Positions 26,701 through 38,300 of a stretch of 64,000 bases of DNA are shown piece by piece. Positions within the stretch are counted from its first letter, which is position 1. Every line of letters starts with the position of its first letter. Below the pieces are notes generated by a model. The model was given only the letters and a program-made list of their open reading frames with translations, was not told the origin of the DNA and did not search any database. The stretch comes from Hybos culiciformis (Eukaryota > Arthropoda > Insecta > Diptera > Hybotidae). A program made the translations under genes and the position numbers. The DNA is taken from the NCBI GenBank assembly GCA_964007475.1, contig OZ023273.1:69751430-69815429 (forward strand), written 5' to 3'.

Positions 26701-27990
26701 ATTCTAAACTCTAATAAAATATATGTATATAATTTTAATTAGGTAATAGTGAAATGAAAATTATCTCTCTAGGGCGTTTAAATGTAAACAAAAATATAGA
26801 ACTTATAATTTTGTACCACTTTTAAAATGTAAGAAAAATAAAAACGCAAAAATCATTGAAGCAATTAAAAAATTATTTTTTTATTTGTTCTACATAGTAA
26901 AGTTTAAAAGCCCTACAGAGCAAATTTCTGTTGATAAAAATTTATTTTGGTTTTGTCGAATATAGGCCTGTAATGCGCAAAGATTTTGTATTAACAAAAA
27001 AAATATATATAAAATAATTATTAGGTTATAAGCAATGACAAACTTGGGATTAAAACAATGATTGAATACATTCATACAATTATTACTCACGATAATGAAA
27101 TTTTTGGGAACTTAATGTTAAATTCAGAAGTTCAACTTCTTTTAATTTTATCTTGTAGTCAGAACATGTGTTTTCTTCTCTTTTTGTCGTTGCTACAAAC
27201 TTTACAAAAATTTTACAAATTATTCTCTCAAATGTAAAACAAGAAGTTATCTTCTTTTTGGTATCAGAAAAGAGGAATTATTGTATTCAAAAAACGTTTA
27301 CTTAAAAAACAATACTTAAATTAAGCATCAAAATAATACAAAAGGCGGGTCTACAATTCAAATATTTATATAAAAATAGTTTAATTTACGTTAAAAATAA
27401 ACTATTGAGGAAGGTGAATAAAACGTTTTTTATCATCCTTTAATAAAAAACGTGAAATGTTTATTCAAGTTTTTTTTTTGATAAATAATAAATTCTCGAA
27501 ATAAATATTAAAAGTTTTATAAATATTTTTCTAATAGATTTACATAATAAAGGCTAGACTTAAAAGGTTTATAAATTTTAAATATAAAATAGATACAATA
27601 ATTATCCAATTGTTGAACAGCATTTTTCGGCGGCTATTTCTCTCTTGAACGGTGAACAAATTGTTCTTTATATTTCGCAGTACTATGTATACATACATGT
27701 ATTTAAAAAATAAGCCTCTCTTTTAATTCATGTTAATGAACATGTTCTTGAAAATTTAATAAAATAAAATTAAAATCACATTAAGATAAATATATTAAGA
27801 AAAAGCAAAGAATAAATTATTTTTTATTACATTCTTGCATTAAAAAATCATAATAAAATAATATTTTTTTTAATTTTTCTTAATTTTCATATTTCTATAT
27901 TATATATACTTATAATAAAAAAATATATATTCTATTATATCATGTATTTTAAAGTTTAATAAAAATTTGTTTATTTTTGTATTATTTCAG
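23744..27990. other. A/T-rich non-coding sequence upstream of the metalloprotease-like gene
   Basis: No exon is evident. A patch at 26310-26550 is less A/T-biased, with CGCGACC and repeated GCGAAAA-like strings, and may be a decayed repeat. The right end supplies a poly-pyrimidine tract and acceptor (ATTATTTCAG at 27981-27990), which implies that this stretch is at least partly a 5' intron. Confidence 0.5.
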
Positions 27991-28140
27991 AATTTTTTGC
28001 AAAAAAAAACAACAAGGAAAAAAATAATAATAAACTGGAGACATTTTAAAATAATTATCATTAATAACAATTGCAATAAAAATTGAAAAAATTACGCTAA
28101 AAAAGAAATTAATTATTCTACAAAATAATAATTGTAGAAG
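27991..28140 (+). other. Probable 5' UTR part of the first coding exon
   Basis: A good splice acceptor, TTTTTGTATTATTTCAG, ends at 27990. The following 150 bases are A-rich and carry an in-frame TAG at 28135-28137, just before the ATG at 28141. The ATG therefore cannot be extended upstream in frame, and this stretch is best read as untranslated. It implies at least one further upstream non-coding exon, which I cannot place with confidence. Confidence 0.5.
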
Positions 28141-28441
28141 ATGACAACACGCTGGAAACAAAAAGCCTCATTGGCATTAGTTATTGTTACAATTTTGAGC
28201 TTATGTTTATTAATAATTTTACTTTGGTCAGCTGTTAGAAATGGTGTTCTAACAACGAATTCAAATAGTCGAAATACAAATATTAATATTAGAGAAAATT
28301 TATTATTAAATCAAAATAGTTTACAAAAAATTGATGATAATTTAAATAATAAAATTAATAAATTAATTAATTATAATAATAATTTAAATAGAACTAAACC
28401 GAGTGATTTAATAAATGATATAAGTGACAGATTGGAAAATG
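28141..28441 (+). CDS. ADAM/ADAMTS-like metalloprotease, coding exon 1
   Basis: This exon holds the start codon and residues 1-100 plus the first base of codon 101. After a basic N-terminus (R4, K6, K8), residues 9-32 form one hydrophobic segment (ASLALVIVTILSLCLLIILL and onward), a signal anchor or signal peptide that directs the protein into the secretory pathway. Residues 33-100 are polar and Asn-rich (LNNKINKLINYNNNLN), typical of low-complexity linkers in A/T-rich genomes. The exon ends at a consensus donor (G|GTAAGT, 28442-28447) in phase 1, which matches the phase of the exon at 58704. The long hydrophobic run without an obvious cleavage motif leaves open a type II membrane anchor, unusual for secreted ADAMTS proteases. 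I am confident of the exon; the family call rests on exons 3 and 4. Confidence 0.85.
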
Positions 28442-28546
28442 GTAAGTTTATTTTAATTTAAAATAATAATAAATTAAATTTATGCCTAATATTTTTTTTT
28501 AAGTTTCTTTAAAAAAAATTCAAAACTCTGTTATTAAAAATAATTT

Positions 28547-28593
28547 GTATGGAGTTCAATCGCGAAATTTAGTATGGAGTTCAATCGCGAAAT
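28547..28593. repeat. 25-bp tandem duplication
   Basis: GTATGGAGTTCAATCGCGAA plus AT occurs at 28547-28568 and again at 28572-28593, separated by three bases. The unit is less A/T-biased than its surroundings. It is a local slippage product just inside intron 1. Confidence 0.9.
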
Positions 28594-29415
28594 AATAAAA
28601 ACAAAATGATCGAGGTGGATATAGTGTGAATGTGTGAAATATAGCTAAGCGATACGTAAAACAATGTTTAATTTAATTTTGGCACAAATTTCACTTGTAG
28701 TGATATTTTCATGTCATATCTCGAACCCAAAAGTAAATGGAGACAATTTGTATGCAAAAGTTTTTTAACAATAATAAAATAAGGCTGCATAATAAACTTT
28801 TTTATGTCTAATATTAAAAAAAAAACTGATTTAATTTCAATAATCAAATGAACAGACATAAAATCGGATATAATTTTAAATTATTATAATTATTGTCGTT
28901 TTATATTTGCGTGATAAGACTACGAAATTTAATATTAATTAAAATGTTTAAATTTAAACATAATCATTTAGTTGTTAACAAATAATAGTAGTTATATGTA
29001 GTTAAAGAGTTATTATTAATAAGATTAAAATCTTAAACTTGTTATTCCGAAATTCTAAGGCTAATAGTAATAAGATGATTTAGGATCTAATATAATATTA
29101 TATTATATATTTATGATATATATCTCTGTTTAATTCTATATTATTTTATCTCCATTAATTTAAAAATGTATAATTTGCATTTTCAATACATTGAATTGAC
29201 ATTTTGAGTATATTGAATATAATATTATTTATTAAAATATAAATATTTAATACTGAAATATAATATTTTATTATTATTATTCTATAATTATTTCTATAAT
29301 ATATTATTATTATTATTTCTGATTGATCTTAACTAAAAACGTAATAATGACAATAGTTATCATCACGGAACTGAACACACGATATATAATGTACCAATTA
29401 TATTCAGATTTGGTG
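28594..29415. other. Intronic A/T-rich sequence
   Basis: Nothing is recognised on the + strand. If the minus-strand exon at 29416-29549 is real, its 3' UTR and polyadenylation site would lie in this stretch. Confidence 0.5.
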
Positions 29416-29549
29416 TTATAGCTTAATTACATACATTATATCCGTTACAATATCGAAACCACCAAGTTTCCACAAAAAATGATGTTGTAAAATTAATGGT
29501 ATTTTTGGTAGAAAATCTTCTATTTGACCGGCTAACAAAATATCGGTAC
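29416..29549 (-). CDS. Probable terminal exon of a nested minus-strand gene
   Basis: On the minus strand a long poly-pyrimidine acceptor (TTTTTTTTTGTTTTCAG) ends at 29550. Starting with two bases of a split codon, the frame then stays open for 44 codons to a TAA at 29416-29418. The peptide contains DILLAGQIEDFLPKIPLILQ, then HHFLWKLGGFDIVTDIMYVI and a terminal KL. It has balanced amino-acid content, unlike the Lys/Asn/Phe-biased random frames around it. I do not recognise the family. The gene would lie inside intron 1 of the metalloprotease-like gene in the opposite orientation, with earlier exons at higher coordinates that I could not place. Alternatives are an exonised relic or a pseudogene fragment. 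Confidence 0.5.
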
Positions 29550-30963
29550 CTGAAAACAAAAAAAAATTATCAATTTTAAGTTAACATCATTTAGATTTGG
29601 ATTTAAAATTTAAAATTTTTGCAAAATGTAAACATAAAGTAACTGTAATATTACAACTGTATTATAATACAGCTTCTATGCATGTTTTTTTTAATCGAAA
29701 ATAAATATAGTAACTGGCTTTACATTTAATGAGTGTGAAAATTTATTAATGTTAATTTTATTTTATATAAAAATTCATTTATTCGTTTTTTAAATTAAAA
29801 AAAAAAAAAAACAAAACGTTGCCTAGAATTGTTAATAAATTTTAGATAGTTAATAAAATTGAAGATGGTTAATATGTCGTTTTATAGGAAGAACTTTTTG
29901 GCGGCACATTAATTATTATTTCCAAAATTATTAAATTAAAATCCTCTCTTGTGCTGGTTTTTTTTTCGTTTTTTTGAACTTCCGTTACGCGCGATTAAAT
30001 TAAATATGTTAATCAGATAAATTTTTATCGTTATTTTATTCTTTGTATAAATTTATCAAAGATTTTTATTTTAAAATATATAAATAAAAAAAATAAATTA
30101 AATTTCCAATGAATTAAAAACACTTTAACCAGCAAAGATGTCGCGTGAGTTTGTAATTTGAGATGTTTTTAAAATACTTTTTTTTTTAAACTTTTTTGAC
30201 AAAAATAACCCCGTATTATGTATGTACACACATATATATATAATAAATTATATAATAAATCAGCTTCTTGATTATAATTTATGCTGCTAAAAATTGTATT
30301 ATTTATAATAAATTAATCGAAACTAAAAAGTGCAGTCATTGGTAAAAAAAAATAATAAATTTACAAAATTAAATTCAGAAACATAATGGTGATAAAACAT
30401 ATTGAGGCAAATTTAAAGCGAAAATAAAAAAAAAAGGTTATATTTTAATTTACTTTTTAAAATCTAAATAGTGGTACAGTCGCTTTATAAAAGTAAGAAT
30501 TCCCGTTTCCGGATTTAAAAATTTAATTACAAAGTATTAATGTAGAATTTCTATTTCTATTCACTTGAAAACTCATTATTTTCTTCATTAAAATATATTT
30601 TTTTATTTTAAGTAAAATAGATCATGAGTTTGATGGCCAAATATAAAATGTAAACTTTTAACAAAATAACCAGAATATGATGTGCAAAATTAAACTTTTA
30701 TCAAAATAAAATATTTTGGGGAAAATACTATATGAATGTTATTCCCCTTTTTTTGGGAATTAATATAGTAATTCTTAAGAAAACAATAACTATAACGAGA
30801 TATCACAAAGTTTTAGAATAATTTTTCAGCATTTAAATTGAAATTTGTCATTGAAATCTCTAATACTCATGTTCACAAACTGTTTTATGTTCAATTCAAT
30901 TGAAATATTTTTTGTTGATTATTTGCTGCAGTGATTTATCAAATTATTGTAAATTATTCTGCA
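29550..30963. other. Intronic A/T-rich sequence
   Basis: No coding segment or repeat is recognised between the candidate minus-strand exon and the Helitron. Confidence 0.5.
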
Positions 30964-31084
30964 TCTATCTATCTATCTATATATATAAAACCGAAGTTGT
31001 CTGTTTGTCTGTTTGTATGTTCCGAATAGGCTCCTAAACGGCGCCGTGACATTTGTCCGCGATGAAATTTGTATAGAAAACTTC

Positions 31085-31710
31085 GCGGACAAAAGTCATT
31101 TTGCAAAATGTCATTTGTCCGCGATTGATTTTTCAGTTTTTTTAGCGGACAAATGTCATTTTGCATAATGTCATTTGTTCGCGATTGATTTTTCAATTTT
31201 GGAGATACTGCAGATTACGTGAACCACTCAGAATCGTCTGAAGCTTGGAAAAGGGAAGAGGGGTAGAGTCGCCCCAAATTGTTCATACATTTTGTATATG
31301 CAATTTTTTTTTTTGCCCGATTTGCCCCTTAAAGAGAGGGGGGTGGGGGGCGGCGGGCGGGCGGGCGGGTGTACTGGTGGTTGGTCAGTGGGATTTGCGG
31401 CGTCCAACCACCAGTCCACCCGCCCGCCCCCACCCCCCTCTCTCGTTGTGCCGATTCTGATTGGTTCACGTCATCTGCACTTTAGCCTCAAATTTTTAGC
31501 GGACATATGTCATTTTCCAAAATGTCATTTGTCCGCGATTGCTTTTTTAATTTTTAGCGGACAAATGTCATTTTTCAAAATGTCATTTGTCCGCGATTGA
31601 TTTTTTAAATTTTTAGCGGACAAATGTCATTTTGCAAAATGTCATTTGTCCGCGATTGATTTTTCAGATTTTTAGCGGACAAATGTCATTTTGCAAAATG
31701 TCATTTGTCC
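31085..31710. repeat. Six tandem palindromes inside the Helitron
   Basis: Six near-identical palindromes of about 38 bp begin at 31085, 31145, 31499, 31557, 31616 and 31675, with a period of 58-60 bp apart from one interruption. Each has 11-bp outer arms (GCGGACAAATG and CATTTGTCCGC) and a perfect 14-bp inner palindrome (CATTTTGCAAAATG), joined by single T bases on each side. The spacers (GATTGATTTTTCAG-like) are also conserved, so the unit was amplified as a tandem repeat. Each unit could extrude as a cruciform or bind a dimeric protein. Confidence 0.92.
31209..31479. mobile_element. G+C-rich foldback inserted in the palindrome array
   Basis: About 295 bp interrupts the array between its second and third units. 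Its outer part is a 28-bp inverted repeat (31209-31236 and 31452-31479, two mismatches, with core ACGTGAACCA). Nested inside is a second inverted repeat, 31333-31384 against 31404-31444, made of G-runs on the left (GGGCGGGCGGGCGGG) and C-runs on the right, ending in ACTGGTGGTTGG and CCAACCACCAGT around an intervening stretch of about 19 bases. The G-runs could also form a G-quadruplex. Open frames across it are proline/glycine-rich artefacts. It may be a separate MITE-like insertion or part of the Helitron's captured cargo. Confidence 0.8.
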
Positions 31711-32389
31711 GGACTTCAAAAGTTCGTCCGATTTGATTCAAGTTTGGTATGTAAAAAGAAGAACTGTTTACACACAAATTCCGTAACAAAAAAGTTGTTG
31801 ACCTCCGACCCAGGGACCTCCTACCTGGGGGCGGAATTCAAAAGTTTGTCCGATTTCATTTAAATTTGGTACATAAAAATGATTAAAAACACGAATTTCG
31901 TAACAAAAAATTTGGCTCCCTCTTTTTAGGGGGCCTCTTCGAATATATAGAAATCAATTTCTCTGTTGCTAATAACTACAAAATATTAAAAACTAAACCA
32001 CTCAACCGATCGTTTCGAAATTTACACCGTGTCTTTGTGTCGGAGTCGTTTTAGGCTATTTTAAAATTTGAATGGCACCCTTCCCAGAAACCCATCCCGG
32101 GGAGGACTGCCAAAGTTCTTCCTAATTTCATTCAAATTTTATTCAGAAAAAGAGGAAATGGATAAAAACACGATTGTGGTTTGGTTTGGAAACCTGTTTA
32201 AGGAAGGATATCATTCGATTTCATACAATTTAAGTTTTGAATAAGTAGAAATGATAAAAATATTAATTCTTTCTAAAATTTTACCCAAATTTATAAAATA
32301 ACTAGCTCCTATAATTGTTCATCAATCTGACAACAAAATTTTCACTTAAAACGTGTGTTCCACAACAACGTGTGTGCGGGTACAGCTAG

Positions 32390-35311
32390 TTAGTTATAAA
32401 TTTCATTAGAATTTAATAATTGGTAATAAGTAGCTTTGGTGGACTAAATTTGGTACTGCTCAAATTCGAAATACATTTTTTACTGCAGTCGAAAGACTGA
32501 AATTTTCAATATGACGTCCTACAATGAAATAAATTTAAATATTTTCTCTTCATTATCATCATACCTACTTACTGAAATATTTTTATGAATGGCTGAATGT
32601 CTTTAAATTGACATAATCTAAAAATTTATTCAAAATTCGTCATCACGCAAGAGTTTTACTAAATTGCAATTTAACAATAAATTAAAAAAAAAAAATAAAT
32701 GATTTATTTTATTACTTTCAATTAAGCTCTACCCAAAAATAGTCATTCAACTTTTAAGAATTGATTATGATATTTTTTAAGAATAAATTTTTTTTTAGTT
32801 AATTTTTTTTTTTTTTTTTTTATGTTTTATGAAGTTGTTAATTTTAATTTAGCGGTCAAATGCAGGGTTGAATTTCGTTGATTTGTTTTTTGCCCCCTTT
32901 GGAATTAAAGAAATTAAAATCGATGGAACAATCAATATTCTACAAATTAAAAATTTTATATTATAAAATTATTGGTTATTTCATTTAATATAGTCTGGCA
33001 TGTTATTTATTTACATCTAATGACTTCTTCTAGACACGCTAAGCTTACATAAGTGTCTTTATTGAATACATAACATTAGAAGTGCATTTTTATGCTTAAC
33101 ATTGCCCTTTATGCTTAGCATTGCTTCTAAAGGCTTGGACTTAAAAATTCGTATTAAATCCACTATTTTGAAGAAACTCAGATTTAAACAAATCCAAGTT
33201 AGGTGTTTTAGTATATTCTGTGAGAAGCTTCTAATTTCAACTGCCGTCGAACAAACCTTATAATACATTTTAAGCCAGAGAAACTTTAGGACCACTCTGT
33301 ACTTAAACGTGTACAGTGTTACATGCGTACAAGATTTTTGGTGCATTTTAAGGGTGTTGTAATGTAAACTGAATTAAAATTTTGATGTTAAGTGAAAAAA
33401 GCTTTTCATAATTAATATATGTACGTATGTCTGTCAATTTTCCATTATTAGAAAATGCTCAGCCAACGCATTAGCATTTCTGTAACAGAAAAATTTATAT
33501 CTTTATTTTTTTTAAGCTTAAAATATACGGTATATATAAAATTAATATACGGGTATTAAGCTTACTTGAACTAGTTTTATGCTATTTCGGCATTTTTATA
33601 ATCTGACCAAGGTAAGATTTGATATGAAAATAATACGAAAAAGGCAATACAGATACAAACAAAAAGAGAGCGAGAGTATTATTTTTAAAAAAAAATTATA
33701 CAAAATTTATTTGCAAAAATAAAAATTTATTATATAAATATTATAAAAAAAGCCAAAATTAAATAACTAAACATAATTACATTTGCATATGATTTACATA
33801 AATTTTTATCGAATTTGACAAATAGGTGGTTAATTTTTGTGTTTTTGAATTTTGACAAATATCAATTTTTGTTTTTTTTTTTTTTTTGTTGTTTATTTTA
33901 TTAAAATTTAATGCACATACATACTTCTATAATGGATACATGTATATGTATTATACATACATCAATATAATAAATATAATAAGTTATTTTTTTCAATCTC
34001 CAGACAAATAGGCAGACACGAGACAAGAAATTTATTTATTTTTTTCTTTAATTTTTTATTTATTTTTTCATTAAGAAAAATTTGAAAAAAAAAAAATAAA
34101 ATAAAAGAGATGTTAAAAAAAAGATTTTTGTTTTCTTTTTGATTTTTTTTTTTTTTTTAAGTTGAACAAGTTATAAATTTTCTGTGACCTTTAACGTTAA
34201 TTCAGAAGAATGCATATAATATGCCCTTAGGAAATTCTTTTTCCGTATGTCATTACGGAAATAATGTTTTTTTTTGCGTTTTCGATTGGTCCATAAAATT
34301 AAATCTTTCTACCACTTGATACAAAACAGTTTATGATTTGGACTATCAGTCTGCTAGAAGAACAGTCTCAAAGTATTTCAATAAAATGTTCAAAATCATC
34401 AAAAGAAATCAATTAAAGTAAAAATATACAGAATTGTTTTCTCTTACATATATACAAAATAAAAATTCGGGAACACAATGTCAAATTAAACAGAATGTCA
34501 GATTGAAAGTATATCGGAACAAAAAGGTTAATACACCCCCTCTAAATAATACTAAACGCCGTTCGAGAAAACATTACGCGCACTGATTGATCCTAACCAT
34601 CAGATATAAGTTATTTAGTTTTTTTTTTAATCGGCTTAGAGAACCGAACTTAGGCGTGCAAAAAAAAAAAACAAACTGTAGAAACACAATGAAAAAATCA
34701 GAAGTTCTTTTACTTAATAAAATATTTAAAAAAAATAATAAAATAAATTATACTTAAAAATATAAAATAATTTAATTCAGTGTTTCAAAGTGGAATAAAA
34801 CTAGTTTTTAAGTGAGCATTTATTTGAAATAACATATTAGTGTGAGGATATTTATGTGGAATTTAATCAAATCTAATTTTAGTTCCATAAACATATTTTT
34901 ACATCAATTATGAAAACGTACAAATATTCTGAATTTTTGGTTTTAAATACTAAGTATAATATATTTCCATCACTAGGCTACGTAAAAAAGCCTAGGAAGG
35001 AGGTCAATCAATGAAAAATGATTTCATCATGAATATGTACAGCAGTCACAATTTGATTGAAAAGTATTATATATAAATATAGTGTTATTGACCAAAATTT
35101 TCACAATTTTATGTTATTTTACATTTTCTGAATTGAAGTCTAAACAACATTCTAAAAAAACAACCCATTAAAACAAAGTTTTTAATATAAATATTTTATA
35201 AGAGATCTTTCAACGATTTTTATTTGTTGTTTTTCAGTACTATTTAAACACTCTCGCTTTCTTTTTCTCTCAAAAATTTAAATTCTTTAAAAACACATTT
35301 TCTGTCATTAG
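32390..35311. other. Intronic A/T-rich sequence
   Basis: No exon is supported. A patch at 33050-33360 is less A/T-biased and open for 95 codons on the minus strand, but I see no recognisable motif and no splice context. The last 60 bases before 35312 include a pyrimidine-rich tract (CTTTCTTTTTCTCTC). Confidence 0.45.
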
Positions 35312-35384
35312 ACATTTTGCTATAATGCCAATGACCATTCAGCGACGACGGGTCGATGTGCGAAATTTCATCGGATGGCTGAAA
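35312..35384 (+). other. Exon-like island, coding strand uncertain
   Basis: A 73-bp block of about half G+C is bounded on the + strand by an acceptor (TTTTCTGTCATTAG) and a perfect donor (AAA|GTAAGT at 35385). Read on from exon 1 (phase 1) it gives an immediate stop, so inclusion there would truncate the protein. Read from its first base it is open and ends with one spare base, matching the phase needed by the exon at 58704; this frame contains a late ATG (ATG GCT GAA). That would fit an alternative first exon lacking the hydrophobic segment. On the minus strand the same block is open after a TTTCAG acceptor (PSDEISHIDPSSLNGHWHYS and onward to a stop near 35256). A conserved non-coding element is also possible. 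Confidence 0.35.
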
Positions 35385-38300
35385 GTAAGTCAATTTTATA
35401 TTTCTTAAATTCCAGGCCAATCAATCAACCAACGCGATCAAGTTTATATACAGTATTTAAAAATAGATAATTCCGGTATTGATTTTACAACGATACTAAT
35501 GGTAATTAATGATGTAAAATAACGCTCATAATTTAAAATAAAATATACAAAAAAAGTACGTAACAATAATAAAAATAGAAATAAATGTACACTTTATGGT
35601 TAACAAATTTACACCATGGAGTCTAATTTTTAAACCAAAAGTGTAAATTTACACGTTGTTAGTTGTTACACACGTTAACCGTAGAATGTAAATTTATTCC
35701 CGTGATCTAAATTTACAGTCTGTGGCTTAGATCTCTTATTTATAGAACATAAAATTAAAACCAAAATTTAAAATTTATACTCTTTGGCACATAGTTCGTT
35801 AATTTAAATCGCAAAGAGCCTTAAAGCTTTATTGCCATAAATCGAGCAAACAAAATTTTCTGTGTGCATAAAAATTGAAAAAGAAACAAAAATATGTTTG
35901 AAAAACTATAATTTGCTTTTATATCATCATTTTGAATATTGTACACAATTTTCCAATTGCTGTAATGGTCCGATAAAGGCATATTATCTACTTTCTCTTT
36001 CATAAGATAATTTTCTGAATCTTTTGTATTTGCTCGATGTGTGTAAATCCAGCTTAACTTTACACTAATTGATTTAAAAATTAATTTTTTTTGTTATATT
36101 TTATTTTTTGTTTAATTAATTTTTTCTTTTTAATTTCTTCTTATTTAAATTTTCTTATTTTTAATTTCTCCATTTCTATCGCTACCATCCATTTGAAGTG
36201 TTCAAATCAGAAAATTTGTACATAAAATATACCAAATATAAATTATCTATACTGTTGCCCCAGTAGTACAAATTTTTTTATAAACCCCATTTTTTCCCCA
36301 CATGTAAATATTGGAAAATCTTTTTTTTGTAGAAAATTAAAATAAATTTCCCCTAATTGAGAAAAATATAAAAATTTGAAACTTTGGACCAAAAATAAGA
36401 AAATATCATACCTCAATCGAGTTTCATCGTCTTTTTTGTTATTATACGTATAAAAAACACAAAGCGACATCTCAACTTTATTATTTCTGCTTACACTGAA
36501 TTAACGTTTGAGAAATACGTAAAACTAAATCAACAAAATTCTGATCTTTTTTTTGTTTATTTAATTAATTCATATGAATTGTTTTTTTTTTTTTCGTTGC
36601 CAGTGCAGTCTTCTTAAAAAATTCCCAAGCAATTGCGTGCCGTTTTCGAATCATGATCATCATATAATCATGAAATCAATATTTATCTATATACTAAATT
36701 TTATTTTTAAGATGCGGCAGTTTAATTTCAGAATTAAGTGTGACTAAGATTTTTGGCGTGAATTCGTAAAGACGTTATTCTTATAATTTACCGCAAAAAA
36801 AAATGTAAACATTTTAAAAAATTATGATTTTATCTCTAACAGTCCAACAAAACTCAAATCATTGTTTTTATCTCTAATTGTCATACTAACCTAACTTGTA
36901 GGACGTCATCGGTATATTTATTATAGTACAATATGGAAGACGTCATAAATTTATATAGGTAGTATCAAATTCAAGATAAATCTTCTAAATTAAAAATCTT
37001 ATGATTTCATAAACTTATATTTCTTAACTTTAAAAGTAAAGTAAAACTCTTTCAATAATTTCTAAATCAAAGGAACTTTGTAAGCTACCATGCCTTGAAT
37101 GTACCCATTCCATTGCATAGAAATCATACCTTCAAATTGTCAATTATGCATATTCACCTACAAAATTATTTTATAAAATTCAAAAATAGCCTTACTTCCC
37201 TCCAGTCTTATGCATCTTATAAGACAAAATATTGTTATTTCTTGAATAAAAAAAAAAACAAATTAAAAACAAATAAACAAAAAACCAAATATTATTTAGA
37301 TTTTCTTAAAAATTTCAGTTAGAGGGTGAAATAAAAATAGATTATTAAGCGCCAAAGAGGTCAATATTCTGTCAATATGTTATCAGCACCAATACGAAAT
37401 TAAAAATAACATAACATTAGCGGCAATGAAATTTAGATTTGATGTCAATTTTATTATTAAATTAATAAAAATTATTTATATAAAAAACATTAAATATAGT
37501 TTGAATTGCAAAAAATATATACGAAAGTCTGAAAATAAATTGATTTTTATTTTAATGACTTTTTTTTTTTATCTTTTATTTTTATTTTTCAAATAAAAAA
37601 TTAAAAACAATATTGTATTTACACAATTTGCATCTCAGAATATTTATTCGCTTGTCTAATTAATGTTAATAACTCTTTTTTTTTTATGATAACATTGTAT
37701 ATAAAGTGTATATAAGCGATAAAATTATCGGAAGCATCAATTTAACGATAATATAATTATGGCAATTTTATAATATGTTTTATTGAAAGGCAAATTATCT
37801 ATTTTGTTGTAATTAAACAGAGCATAAATTTTCAATTCAATTCATTATTTTCAATTTTCTAATTGAGATCGATAGACTTTGGTTCCTGGAATGCCACCGA
37901 ATTCAAATTGTTTTGTTAATTTATTTAAACTATTTCTTTTTGTCAAAAAATAATTTCACAAAAATTTCGACTGCTCCTTGTTTAATATACATTTACATTC
38001 AATTTCTCCAGGTTCTTATTCTATCCAAATATTCTTATACTTATTTCCTAGCTTAGAATAAAATAGAAAAAAAAAAATTTGTTTTTTTAAGATGAAAAAC
38101 AAAAAAAACACTAATTTTAAATTCATGAAATTTAAAACAGTAATTCCGCATTCACGTAAATTTACTCATGCAACATTAAATAAATTACAGAGAAGAAGTA
38201 TATATTTGTCTAAATATCATTAAACATGAAATGAAATTAAGATAAGACAATAATAATATTAAAACCTTATTTAATTGTGTTTAACGACTTTATATGATAA

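Larger units (their letters stand above)
30964..32389 (+). mobile_element. Non-autonomous Helitron
   Basis: The left end is TC followed by a (TATC)n/ATATATAAAA leader and a GTCTGTTTGTCTGTTTG block, a common start for insect Helitrons, inserted after an A. The right end is GCGGGTACAGCTAG followed by a T, matching the CTRR terminus with insertion between A and T. About 14 bases inside that terminus is a hairpin (32351-32371: ACGT-g-TGTT, loop CCAC, AACA-ACGT), as required at Helitron 3' ends. There are no terminal inverted repeats and no Rep/helicase coding, so it depended on an autonomous relative. It carries a palindrome array and an inner foldback, described separately. Confidence 0.85.

Noticed and set aside
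31228..31600. Proline/glycine-rich open frames on both strands
   Set aside because: They arise from the G-run/C-run foldback and the palindrome array in the Helitron, not from a gene.
31085..31710. CRISPR-like regular repeats
   Set aside because: Spacers between the palindromes are themselves conserved, and the context is an insect Helitron, so this is a tandem array and not a CRISPR locus.
33059..33346. 95-codon minus-strand open frame
   Set aside because: Base composition is less biased than the surroundings, but there is no family motif, no convincing splice site and no partner exon.
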